Below are positions 45,925 through 57,481 of a DNA stretch of 64,000 nucleotides, in pieces. Each line of letters opens with the position of its first letter. Positions within the stretch are counted from its first letter, which is position 1. This stretch comes from Uranotaenia lowii (lineage: Eukaryota; Arthropoda; Insecta; Diptera; Culicidae), in assembly GCF_029784155.1 (NCBI RefSeq), contig NC_073691.1, positions 51,008,490 to 51,072,489 of the forward strand, in the 5' to 3' direction. The notes under the pieces were generated by a model that made no database searches, had not been told where the DNA came from, and was given only the letters and a program-made list of their open reading frames with translations. A program made the translations under genes and the position numbers.

Positions 45925-47545
45925 CAGCAAAAAAAAATCTGGAAACGTTCATCAATCCAAAATTAGGCTGGAAACCAACAATCGGTTTTCAATTTGCTGA
46001 ACTTACCAGCAATTGGTCTAGTTTGCTGGAAAATCAGCAATCGAGCAACACGCTGACGCAAGGTGAGACTCTATTTCACGAATTTTGATTAAATTATTTA
46101 ATACAATTATTTTTATTTTCCTCTATGTTCTAGCAACCAGATATCAGGAGACATCAAGTCAAGGGTGAGTTTTTACCCCATGAAAGATATTGATCAAAAC
46201 TCTTAATTTTCAGGTGGCGGATGATCAACACTTTGGCACAAAGCTGGCACCCCAGAGCCGTAGTTGGGATATTGAAAAAAAAATCATGTTTCTGAAAATA
46301 AATTCATCCTTTATTGAAAAATTGGAGAAAATAATTGTTATTTATTGCTTATTATATGCTCAGTCAGTATTAAATACTTAATTTTAAATTTAAATATATA
46401 CATTTTATACCAAATGCAGGCGGTTGTTTTCAGCAATCTGGGTTGTTGATTTCCAGCTATTCGAATAGCTGGAAACCAGCATTAATCTTTGCTGTTTTTT
46501 TCAGCAATTTAACGTACCGTAAAACGGGGTAACTTTGATCACCGTGGAAACTTCGACCAACAATAAATTTTTGCACGTTATCATCAATAACTCAGTCTAT
46601 AGTTTGAATTTTTGAAAACTGTTTTCTTCATTTGAAAGCCTATTTATTGCGTATCAAATTGTCAAAATTTGGATTGTATTTGAATTTTTTTTCTGTTGGT
46701 AAAGATGTAATTAAAAAATCCTAAAATATCTATTTTTTCCAAAGCTCGCAAACAAACAGCTCTCCTAATGATACCAAAAAAGCATTTAGAAGCAAACGGG
46801 TTGTTGAAAGTGAAAGAACTACTTTTTTCCTTTGTATGTGTATAGTCGTAGTGTTGTTTAAATAGTCATTTAGTGATCATTTTCAAATTAAAAAAAAATA
46901 GGGACATTTTCCAATAGTAAGCCCGTATTGTTCAAATGGATAGAAACCCTATCAAATGATAAACTTTGAAGAAAAAATGAGAATGGAAATAATGGGAGGG
47001 CCTACAGGAATGTGTGAAGTTAAATTTTCATTTGTATTTTGTAGCTCAAACTATTTAGCAAATAATTTAATTTTTGTCCCTAAATGTATGCACCATAATA
47101 GTTCTTTTTTAGATAATAAATGTTTTTAGAAGAAAACGTTAAAAAGCTAGGTAAAATTTATAAACAACCATTTGTAAATATTATGATGGTGTTTTGTATC
47201 CTTTATGATCAAGAAAACTCGTTAAAATCGTCGAAAATAGAGACTGATCAATATTACCCCAAAGCATCAGATTCAAAACAGAGACGAAATCGATTTTTAA
47301 ATCAAATTTGAAGTAGTCTAACAAATTTCTGCAACCATGTTTTACGTTCATAGGAGTCCAGTGCTGGTTTTAAAAATATGAAACATGCCACATTCCCCTT
47401 TAACAGAAAAAAAATAATAAAATATTGAAAAAAGTGATCAATATTACCCCGGATAACGGTACTAGAATTTTTTGCTGAAAAGTAAGCGGGACCAAAACCA
47501 GCCAAATTTCGCTAGTTTCCTGCTAGAATAAGTTTACTGTGTAGG
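45925..47545 (+). mobile_element. Exon-bearing element family, copy 1 (interrupted by a TA-element)
   Basis: It matches 57482-58210 in order: CCAGCAAAAAAAA near the left end, a GCTGAxGCAAG|GTGAGACTCTATTT donor at 46063, an acceptor TTCTAG before 46134, a short exon 46134-46164 ending AAGG|GTGAGT, and an acceptor TTTTCAG before 46214 with an exon beginning GTGGCGGATGATC and encoding HFGTKLAPQSR. The right end ends AAGTTTACTGTGTA. The element at 46517-47459 is inserted in its 3' part. The ends resemble TIRs rich in GCTGG/CCAGC words, but no TSD was established. Confidence 0.65.
46517..47459. mobile_element. 943-bp TA-flanked DNA element with CCGTAAAACGGGG termini, copy B
   Basis: Left end CCGTAAAACGGGGTAACTTT, right end AATATTACCCCGGATAACGG, TA on both sides (46515-46516, 47460-47461). 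Same family and nearly the same length as copy A. It sits inside the exon-bearing element at 45925-47545. Confidence 0.85.
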
Positions 47546-47810
47546 TCAACATGAAGCGGAAGTCTTACTCTCTAGCTTAGTTTGGTATTTTAACTGACCC
47601 ACAAATGCAGATCCAGATACGAAAAGTTTCAGCATAAAAAAAATTTCGGCAGTTTCAGGCTTTGTTAAGAAGAGCGGATCTCATCGAACATTTTGAATTT
47701 ATCGATATTTTTTATTCGACGTCATTAAAACTATACAAAGTTAACAAAAGCGTACCAGCTATTGAGACGAAACACAACAACTTTAGTTTTTAAAATCGGT
47801 CCAGTAGTTT

Positions 47811-47832
47811 GTAAGTAAATAAGTAAGTAAGA

Positions 47833-47888
<56 letters not shown>

Positions 47889-47889
47889 G

Positions 47890-47960
<71 letters not shown>
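47811..47960. repeat. (TAAG)n microsatellite, ~150 bp
   Basis: About 35 near-perfect GTAA/TAAG units with a few point changes. The long Leu-Thr-Tyr frames on the minus strand are produced by the repeat and are not genes. Confidence 0.97.
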
Positions 47961-49298
47961 CGGTCGGTGCAATTTTATCCAACTTTTAAAAAATACACCA
48001 TTGAAAAGTATAGCGTCAAAAATACATTTAAACTATCCAACAAACAAAAATACATTTAAACTATATTTTAAATGCAAATTTTCATTAAAAAATATTTAAT
48101 GGGTTATTTTCTACAGCGTTTTTCTCGCGATTTAAATTGAGCCGGGACAGGCTTATATATTTCCAAAGATGCATTTCCATGTTTTTGAAATAATTTTAAA
48201 AAAAATTTGTACGAAGCTAACAAAACAGGAATAAGTTAGTAATTATTCCTGTTTTGTATCCAACCAGTTGTAGAAAATATGATCTGCTCTCAGCAATAAA
48301 TAAATTTAGCAAGTTTACAATAAACATTCAAAACTAGTTTAAAAAAACCTAGGCCCTCGGTGCGTAAATTCAGCTTTGCTCAAATCACTGTATTTGGGAT
48401 CCTGTTTTAATTTTAACACTTTTTTAAATTCAAAAATAGATTTCCCTAATAATTTGTTTATTGACCATCACCCCAACTGCAATTCCGAGGACAATGATTG
48501 ATGCTACAAATCCATCCCAACATTCATATGAATCGAATATGTTGACAAAAACTATCGAACATATCTATACCCAAAACAACAAGGAACAAGAAAAATGATT
48601 CCCACTTAATTTAATGATGTGGATCGATACGGTTTCCCGAATTCTTTTCAGCTCCTTGGAATCGTTTTGCATTGTTTGACTTCCTCAGCCGTTGCCTAAA
48701 TGATTGCCATTCATTCATACACTTCTATCGATATGAAAAGGAACAGTTTTGTGCAATTTTTCTCGATTTTCGCTCATTTTTTTAACGACCGACCTCATTT
48801 ATCCTTATCATCTCATCGAAACCAGTCGGTCGGTTGCTGGTGAATTCATGCTGTGTTTTGGCAATGCCGCTTGTTACTCCCTTGAAAAAAAGTTCAATTT
48901 CAATCATTTTCCGTATCTTTTTATGCAAAGGGAGAGGGAGGCAAAAAACTGTCGAATCTACATCGAATTTGATCATCGGTCATTTATTATGTCCTTCGAG
49001 GAGCTTCCGTTTATGTCCCGGAAGGATACAATCGAATGGCCTTTGTTAAAAAAAAAAGAAAACCCTGGCATAAAAAATACATACGTATGCACGGACCATT
49101 AACAGGAACTTTGAAAAATGAGATGAGCACGCTGTGTTTGAAAATTGCATAGAATTAAATTGAATCCACGGGATGTTTATGAATTTCTGACAATTTATCT
49201 CAAAGATTACTTTTTTTCGGAATTTCTCCGGAATGACAGCGAGAAGTATCGCAAAATTTGTAGAATTGTTTTTACCCTGAATTTATACCACACCCTTA
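47961..49298. other. Unassigned sequence
   Basis: No gene recognised. Contains a small hairpin at about 48229-48256 (CAGGAATAA...TTATTCCTG). Frames up to 117 codons lack recognisable motifs. Confidence 0.45.
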
Positions 49299-49602
49299 AG
49301 AGCAAGTTCACTGGTGTTGGGAAAAAGTGGTAGAAATTTTAACACTTACGGCACATTTTGAAAATTTTCCCATGCAAAAACATTTTCAAGATCTGTGACC
49401 TTCTAGTTTTTTTTACAACACTTGTAGTATTTTCGTATGCTGTGATGCAAAAATAGCAATATTTCTATCACATACGGCTGAAATAGAAACAGTGTTGTAA
49501 AAAAATACAACGCCCCATGATCTTGAAAACATTTTTGCATGGTAAAATTTTCAAAATGTCAAAATTTCTACCACTTTTTCCCAACACCAGTGAATTTGCT
49601 CT
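49299..49602. mobile_element. 304-bp foldback MITE (AGAGCAAGTTCACTGG termini)
   Basis: Left AGAGCAAGTTCACTGGTGTT and right AACACCAGTGAATTTGCTCT are inverted copies; similarity continues through AAAAAGTGGTAGAAATTTT and further inward, so the element folds nearly completely. The flanks (TTA / AATA) do not give a clear TSD. Confidence 0.8.
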
Positions 49603-49640
49603 AATATAAGCAGTTTGGGTGACAAAAATATGGATGCGTC

Positions 49641-49846
49641 CAGAGTGCCTCCAGCTACGGGTGGATGCATATTGAGGAAAAGTAGGCAAGGGGTACCAAA
49701 AGTTTCTCATTGGTGGGGGGTGGAGACGGAGCGCTTTTTGAAAGCCAATTGTTCGCCTACCATGCCTACGATTACGATTTGCCTGTTACAAGATAGACGA
49801 TTCCGTGCATTGGTATAAGAACACACCCGAAGCTTTACACGCCCTG
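49641..49846 (+). mobile_element. 206-bp hAT MITE, copy 3 of 3
   Basis: Perfect 8-bp flanks GATGCGTC (49633-49640 and 49847-49854). Starts CAGAGTGCC, ends ACACGCCCTG; matches the copies at 15994 and 28934 throughout. Confidence 0.9.
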
Positions 49847-50073
49847 GATGCGTCTACTGAACGAAAAGATATGGGCTGTTTAAAACTATGGGATTTCAAT
49901 ATAGTTATTCATGGAATAAGTTTCAAAAAGTAGATTTTTCAGCACGATACGTACATTTATCTAACAAGGCTGGCCGAGTTGGATAATGACGCCGAGTGCT
50001 AAAAAAAATTTACTTTTTTCAACTTGTAGCAAACAGAAGAACATTACAAAAGTGTTCATACAGATATCATGTA

Positions 50074-51283
50074 CCGTAATCCGGGGCAAGATTTACTTTT
50101 TTCATTATTTTTTGATGATTTCCAGTTAAAGGGGAATGTGGCATGTTCCATATTTTTAAAATCAGCACTGGATTCCTATGAACGTAAAACATGGTTTCTG
50201 AAATTTATTAGACTATTTTAAAATTGATTTTAAGATCGATTTCGTCTCTGTTTAGAATTTGATGCTTTGGGGTACAATGATCAATATCTATTTTGACGAT
50301 TTTAACGAGTTTTCTTGATTATATAGAATACAAAACACCTCCATAATATTTACAAATGCAAGTTTGTCAATTGCAAAGGCAGCTCTGAACAAACTCAATT
50401 TATATAAAATTAATCAAGAATCTCTACAAAATTGAACACAACACATTCGGTGGCTCAAAGATACTAAATTTGTAACTTTAGGTCCATTGAATTCTGATTT
50501 CTTCGCAGTCCAAAAAAATAACATCGAGGTCCTTAATGTGTTTAGGCCGAACAACAATTACAATCGAAAGATGGACAATGATGCTGCATAAATTAAGGGG
50601 CTGAATTTTTTAACATTTAAAATATCAACTAAAAAAAAAGTTAAATTTCTTTTATTCAATTCTCTAGGCCCTCGCACTATTCCCCTTTATTTTTTCTCTT
50701 AAAACTTTACCATTCGATAGGGTTTCTAGCCTTTTTTCCTATTTTATAAATATCAAAAATTTACCTCAAAATACAACAAAAACTACACCAAAACTAAACA
50801 TTTACTAAGGAAAAAAGTTTAATCAACCTGCTGCTTCTAAACCCTTTGACTTAATCAGGAAGGGTGTTTGTTTGCGAACCTTCGAATTTTTTTTTGTAAT
50901 TTTTAAAAACAAACCAAGTTTTTTTCCAATTTGAAACTCAACTTATGGGTATTCAAACGCAGAAAAAAGTTTTGAGATATTTTAACTTAAGACTTAGTTA
51001 TTGATGATTATTGTGTAGCCGATTATTGCGAGCGTAGCACTATCTCAGCTAGTAGGCCATTCCGAATGGCTAATCTCCCTCCATAGTCCTATCTACACGC
51101 ACACACACGACGGCTGAGCTGTCGTGTCGTAAGCGGTCGTCAGTCGAGTTACGATCTTCAGCGGGAGTGGAAGCGAGTCTCCCGTTCAGCCAGTGCAGCA
51201 CATAGCTTAAGTTTGCACAATTATATGGAAAATTTAATGTTGATCAAAGTTACCCCGGTGATTAATGTTATCCCTTTTTACGG
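50074..51283. mobile_element. TA-flanked DNA element, copy C, containing a solo LTR
   Basis: Left end CCGTAATCCGGGGCAAGATT, right end ATGTTATCCCTTTTTACGG, TA at 50072-50073 and 51284-51285. Its length of 1210 bp exceeds copies A and B because of the 208-bp insertion at 51012-51219. Interior words (for example GCTTCTAAA and the GTGTTTGTTTGCGAA block) match copies A and B. Confidence 0.82.
51012..51219. repeat. Probable 208-bp solo LTR
   Basis: It begins TGTGTAGCCG and ends GTTTGCACA (TG...CA), flanked by the 5-bp repeat ATTAT (51007-51011 and 51220-51224). It is GC-richer than its surroundings and absent from the sister elements at the same position. It is unlike the 175-bp LTR of the Ty3-type element. 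Confidence 0.75.
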
Positions 51284-51285
51284 TA

Positions 51286-51330
51286 CCGTAAATATGGTGA
51301 ACTTTGATCACCGGGTTTGAAAGCTGATAC
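51286..51330 (+). repeat. Left-end fragment of a further CCGTAAA-family element
   Basis: CCGTAAATATGGTGAACTTT directly follows the TA of copy C and matches the family left end. No right end was found downstream. Confidence 0.5.
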
Positions 51331-51770
51331 AACAAACTCCAAATAAGTGAAATTAGGTTTTCACGCACATTTTTTTTTAATTGCTGAATTTAGAAAATCA
51401 ATTTTTCAATAATATGTGTTTTTTTTCTGAAGGGGGGTATTTACTTGATTTTTCCAAAATAAAACCAATAAAACCTACAGCACTGATCATGGTCAGTGCC
51501 TACAGCATCATTATTACGGTTTTTCAAAAAAAAAAAAAAGCGTTGATAGCTCAAAATGTGAAAAAAACAATTATTTGAACAAAACTAAAATCGATTGCAA
51601 ATATTATTATGAAAGAGACAATGAGCTTGGTGACCTGGCGAAAAAACGAGAATTCTCGTATTTGGTTCGCAATGTGGATAACAGTTTAACAGTTTATCAA
51701 AACTGTTTCTTTTTTAGCTTCAGTATTCTGTACACATTGCTTGGAGAATAATTTTTTTTAAACAACTTAT

Positions 51771-53174
51771 GACACATTCCACCGTGACGTGAAATCGCTT
51801 TTCCGGACTTTTCTGCACTGTTATCATTCTAGAAGTCAACCAATTTACTTGAAAAGGAAAAAAATTGTATCAAACGGTCGCAAATTGAATTTCCTTCAAA
51901 ATTATTATAATTTGGTAATTTTAAAATTTAAGTTGTTTTTGTTGTGATTGATTACTTTTGTGATGTGAATTCAGGCTAGAATTAAACATTTCGAACTTTA
52001 GTACATACATCTATGATTTCCTGTTCTCTCTGTGGAAATAGAGTATTGGTATCTTAGAATGAGTTGTAAAGAAAACAATTACCCACAATTTGATGTACAG
52101 AGCTTCTCGATTGAACAACAACGAACGAAGTTATGCTTATTTGAAGTTGTGACGTGAATTCACTCAGTTCACACAGAACAGGGTAGTTGACTGAATTCAC
52201 GTCACGAAATATAAAGATAGACTGTGGTTTTACTGAACCATTGTTTGGAGTCTTCAAATTTCATGTACACTTTCAAAAACGATATCTTGTTGTTCCGAAT
52301 TTTAAAACTATAAATTTTCAGTATCTGCACCTAACTTTTTCCTTTTTTTGATTGGCACTTGAATCAAATATATTAAAACATTACTATATTTACTATATTT
52401 GCTTGAATAGCAACATATTGAGGGATCATAGGTTAAAATTACTACTGTCTTCATTTAAAGATTCACCAAAAAAAAATTTTAATTTTTTTTCAATCTTTTT
52501 GTATTTTTATTTGAAAATAATGAACTTATTTAAAAAAAAATCAACTTAATTATGCTCGATTTGTAAAAATCCGACCATCTGGAGGGTCAAAACAGCTTTC
52601 AGAGCACCTTTTTCATATAAAATTTAACAAAAAATCAAATTTTGTGACGTGAATTCACTCATTCGCGCCGTTGTAACTCAGCTAGATTCCAACCGTTTTC
52701 TATAAATTTTAGAGTTTTAGAATCGTCTTATCATTTTCAAAAAAAATCTAATTTTTTTATTTTAAAAAAAGTCAGAATTTTCTCGTAAAATTAAAAACTT
52801 CCCTTTTTTGTGACGTGAATTTAATCATTTGCGACTGTTTTTGTTCGCTTTTCAAACCAACTGCATTGGATATATTCTATTTTATACAAAATGAAGCCGT
52901 GTTTTTTGGCTTCTGAACATACAAAAAATATTTCAAAAAAAATCATCCATATATTAAAATTAATGATTTTGTAAAAGCTGTCAAAAACATCACTTTTTTC
53001 AACAAAAAAACTGATTTTCAAAATTATCTTAAACATGTGTAAAACAATTTTTTTCTCTTTTTTCCGTTGGTTTTGTGTGATTTGAATTATAAAAATTATA
53101 GACAATTTTGAGATTTTTTGATACGCGAACGGATAAAAATCACTTTTGAGCGGTACAAGCGCGTGGAATGTGTC
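51771..53174. mobile_element. 1.4-kb putative DNA element with repeated GTGACGTGAATTCAC motif
   Basis: Twelve-bp inverted ends GACACATTCCAC (51771) and GTGGAATGTGTC (ending 53174), with TTAT on both sides (51767-51770, 53175-53178). Inside, GTGACGTGAATTCAC or close variants occur at 51784, 52149, 52191 (inverted), 52645 and 52810. No transposase frame. The 4-bp TSD is short, so superfamily is not assigned. Confidence 0.55.
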
Positions 53175-53178
53175 TTAT

Positions 53179-54862
53179 GATTTCTAATAAGAGGAAGATT
53201 GCATGCCGAAAATAATAACTTTCGGCCATCAAAAATTCCGGAAAGATCAATCAGGTGAGATAATTCGAATTATTCTAGCGGCAATAGCAACCAGATAATA
53301 TCCTATTTCGTTGCAACAATTTCAGTAATTTTCCGAGTGTAGCAGAAATGATTGAAAACGAATAAAGTGAATGCTGAGTGCTGTAATTTTTATTTTGTTC
53401 CAATTTCAAAAAAATAAACTTGAGTTTTCTTTTTGCTGATTTCAGTGACACCTATGCGTCAAAGGCTACAATCAGTACCAATACTGCAGTGACATCTATG
53501 GCTGAACTTATCGAAGCAAAGCTTGCTTTCAAGCTTTTGTACAATCCAAGTTGTATTCAACTTTTGCACACAAGCTCTTTCTTACGAGAGCACAGTGTGC
53601 TATGAATAAGTGGCACAAATAAGAGAAAACTAAATCTTTGAATCAATTTTTGCACGGCAAAATCATGTGGGTGTTTTTAACGGTTTTACATTTTCAAATA
53701 GTAATAACTCCCAAATAACTTCGGGAAAAAACTCAAATACTCATGTTGTTATTTGCATTTAATTTTTAGCGTTCGGTATCGCTAACTGAAGAGTGAGGGG
53801 CGCTTTTTGAAACTCTAACTACATAACACAAATTTTACAAAAGAAAAAAACATTACGGAAGAAATAAGCAAATAAGCAGAAAACCCCAGATAAAAAAATG
53901 TGTTAAATATATTTGAAATTGATATATTGAATTAATTATAAAAACTTTTTGAACATTTTATTGATTCGAAATGAGGTCCTTTAAAAGGGGATAAATTGGA
54001 TCAGTTTTAGGATTGTTTTCATCAGTGTGTTTATGTCATAATAAAAATAAATGTAACAAAAAACAGCGAAACCCGTTCATTCAATTTTCGGCTGATGTTC
54101 CTGGTCCGTTCAATCCAATTTTCCCTTTTTTCCGGCATTCATGGTTGAGGAAGTACATGAACCTAGGGGATATGACGATTGGAAAAAATAACACTTTTTC
54201 TATTTGACTTCAGTACGAACTTAGATACATTATTATCTGGAGGAAACAAGCTTTTTTAAAGCAGTTTCAAATATTTTATCGGATGTAAGGTAATGAACTT
54301 GAAAACTTTAAAGATCTAGCGTTATTCACCGAGAGGAGCTTTCAGGTGTCAGGTATCAGAAAAGGGGTATGTTTTAGCGGCACGTTATGCGATAAAACTG
54401 TGTCTAGCCTTTTTGAGAAAAAAAAAAGTGTTAACGTTTTTGTATCGTTAATTGCTTGATAGATTGAAGTGCGTTTATTAAAGAAGGTGTCGTGCGCAAA
54501 GCAATCAAGCACCCTTTTTTCGTTAATTGGAAAATTATTTGAAAATATTTCGATGGTTTTACCCCTATATTTATGCACCACAAATAACTTCCGAACAATG
54601 CCCAACTTGACTGTGTAACAACTTGCTCAACTACCTACTGCCAAAAAAATGCAACTGAATGACCAAAGCCTTCACTTCAGAATTGAATGTTCGAGTTCTC
54701 TTGGATAATTGTCTGAAGAATCGATGAAATTTATGCACTCCCAAATGTACTCGATAACTCTCACTCAATTCCGGCTCATTTTTAATAATAATAATAATCA
54801 GAAATTCCCCGACTAACGTCGTCCCGTTCAGTCCCGATCCGGGTTTCCAATCGCGAACAACC
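53179..54862. other. Unassigned sequence upstream of the TMEM135-like gene
   Basis: AT-rich. No exon recognised. The promoter of the downstream gene should lie in the last few hundred bases, which contain an (ATA)n run at 54783-54799, but no TATA box could be assigned. Confidence 0.4.
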
Positions 54863-56323
54863 ATGTCCGAGCTAAGTAAGTGCTTCTACCGGGCGACCGC
54901 CGGCAAAACGTGTCGTGACCTTTGGCATCCGGAGTACGCCAGTTGCTGGCGCTACACGTTCGACGTGTGGAAGAGCATTGCGCCCGGCAGTTTTAAGCTG
55001 TTTTTCCCGCTGCTGGTGGTAAGATTTGAAGTTAAAATCTTACCAAAATTTGTGCGATTGATCCGATGATTTTGTTCATTTATCGTGCAGCTTCCGCCAC
55101 TTATCAAGGACGGGGTTACCAGATCCTACCTGGTGAAGCAACTAGTCGAGTATATTCAAATTTCGTTCGGCACCTTCGTTCAAACGGCGCTTGCACTAAA
55201 CATCCATTGCATATCAAGGTGGGCTGAGCTAACCCTTTGAAGACCGTGATTTATTTAAGTTTTTTTTTTTCAACATGAATCTTCTTGTACACTTTTCAGT
55301 AATACATTAGGCTACCTCAACTACTGGTGGCTTATGTTTTGGCCGATATCGATTGCGGTCGCCATCGGTCCAGAGTTGCCTCCGAAGCTTCTTCGACTTC
55401 AGGCAATCACCTTTTTCAACATGGTTTGTGCTACAAAACAAAACAAAAGGGTTATCAATTTTATTTAACACAAACTTTATTTTCCAGATGACCGAAACGA
55501 TGATAAAGAAAAGTCACATCCCGGTGGTACAGTTCTTGAGGACGTCCAAAGCCTTCGGAACTCTCCTTTTCATGATTTTTAGCTCGGCCATCATGTCCAG
55601 CCTCGGTACCGGTGTTGTGAAGCAATTCTGGCTGATTAATCCACCACCGAAGGTGGAGGAACCTTCCCAGGATTTAAAAAACTGTCAACACGAACGTACC
55701 TGTCAAAGTTACATTCTGGATGGAATGATGAAATACGCCAGCGTTGGGCTGATCCTGGAATTTGCTCGTGCAGTTTTGAGCAAGTTTCCGTTGCTGATGA
55801 AAAACCGTCCAGCATTTTGGAAACATTTCTTCAAGCTGAGCCGCACTCGGTTGGGATTGTTCCTTTCATTGCACGTGGGCCTCTATCGAGGCGTGTGTTG
55901 CTTACTCAAACGACACAGTTCCAGTTTTGGTCAGGGAGCTTACCAATCCCTGATCGCTGGATTTGTTTCCGGAATAGCCTATTGGGTACATCCTACCTAT
56001 CAGCTGTTTACCCTGGCCTTCAGTAAAGCAATAGAGGTAAGTTTGCAACTAATTCAGAGACCTTCTTCTAATTCAATCCATTTCAGATGACCTGGGAGTA
56101 CTGGATGAAAACGGGCAACGTCCCTTCGTTTGTTCGGCAGTTGGACCGACTACCCTTCATCAAGATGGCACACGTGTTCTCCTTCGGCTATCTGGGCCAC
56201 ATGTATGCCTTCCACCATCATCTGGTGCCGGGATTTCACATCAAGGCGGTGGATTATTGTTCCAAAAATCTGACCGTTAACATGCGCCGTCGATTGATTG
56301 GATACATTTTGGCCGTCGAGTGA
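54863..56323 (+). CDS. Tmem135: TMEM135-family membrane protein, 397 aa, five exons
   Basis: TMEM135 proteins are multi-pass proteins linked to peroxisomes and mitochondria. Exons: 54863-55018, 55091-55218, 55300-55423, 55488-56036, 56087-56323; all introns are GT-AG, 50-81 nt, and the joined frame has no stop. The N-terminus carries the family's Cys-rich signature (KCFYRATAGKTCRDLWHPE, then ASCW). Hydrophobic segments follow near residues 40-60, 72-90, 98-120, 158-176, 200-220, 243-262 and 290-315, with a conserved CX5C (NCQHERTC) before QSYILDGM and a glycine-rich SLIAGFVSGIAYW segment. The start is the first ATG after an in-frame upstream stop. AATAAA lies near 56352. It points toward its paralogue at 60070-61551. 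It is shorter than the ~460 aa of the human protein. Identity is from motif recall. Confidence 0.82.
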
Positions 56324-57481
56324 ATACTTCAGTTAATATCAGGAAGTTGAAATAAATATTACAATTAATATTTCAGCTAGTCGATTTTAGAAGCATTCTT
56401 TCTATAAAGTCCTGATCACTTTAGAAGACTTCCACTGTTCCCTAAAGCCACCTACCGGTAGTGCACTTTTTGCTGTTTTCTGCTCGTTTATGCGTTCAGT
56501 TTTGCACCGGTAGTGAACTGAGCCCAGACGGTGGCACACGCTGGAAATGTCCAGTAGATCCAATGTTGCTTGTGCCCTCACCAATCCTATCGTGAATTTT
56601 TGAAAGGTCGATGTAAACAAATTGTATGGAGGCGAAAACAAATATCAGATGGTGATGGATTTTCACTATAGGACTGAAGCAACTGTCAAATCACATACAA
56701 ACATACAAATCACATAGTTTATATATTTAAATGTTATATTTATGTTTTTATAAAGTCTCACAACAAGACAGCACCACAGTAGGCTACATTTTACTCCTAG
56801 CTGCTGTCAATTCACAGAGGAGGAAAAGGAGGAAAGAAAAGAGAAATTTGAAGGCAAAAAGGAAGCTTGCTTCCGGAAAATTTGCTCTCTTCTAATTCAG
56901 GCGTCCGTTAGTTAAGTCGGTTCCCTTACAGTGTTCGTGGACATCCAAAGATTTCACCCGATAAGTATTCTACTGCTACACGGATCGGGCCGCAGACCCT
57001 TAGTGGTCTCGCGCCGATCCGTGCCGCCGATAAACGTAAAAGACCCGCATCATCGTCCTCGGGTTCTGCGGAACTCTAATTTTTAAGGAGGACTTCCCTT
57101 CTCGGCCTGTCCGGATACGGGTGACTCTCGTCGATACGCCCTCAAATCGACGGCCCTCCTGCCGAAATTGGATTTCCGAAACAGCAGCACATCACGGTTA
57201 GTGAAACAATTACACGCCACACAAGACACAGAACATTGTTTTATACACACAGACAACACGTCACAAGAAAACTTTTATAAAAAAAAACATATAAACATGT
57301 AATTTCCGGTTTCCTGTATTTAATCCGTAAAGTCCTTGGTTACCCAGTAGTTTAGAGTACCTTACCTTGGCTGGTCACATTAAGAGATTTTTTGTGATTC
57401 TTAGTGAATACACCCAAGAGGCTTAAAATCCGAAATGAATACGGGAAACTTGGCAGGTGTGGTTATTGGTGGCCGAGGAAG
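56324..57481. other. Intergenic; GC-rich island at 56880-57200 of unknown origin
   Basis: The island differs sharply in composition from its surroundings and contains GGATCGGGCCGCAGACCC and an inverted match CGCGCCGATCCGTG nearby, and CGTCGATACGCC/CAAATCGACGG. It may be the 5' part or LTR of a retroelement, but no coding frame or TSD could be shown. Confidence 0.4.

Noticed and set aside
47731..47982. Leu-Thr-Tyr repeat proteins on the minus strand
   Set aside because: Produced by the (TAAG)n microsatellite.
53420..53605. 61-codon ORF after a TTTCAG acceptor-like site
   Set aside because: No partner exon or recognisable domain.
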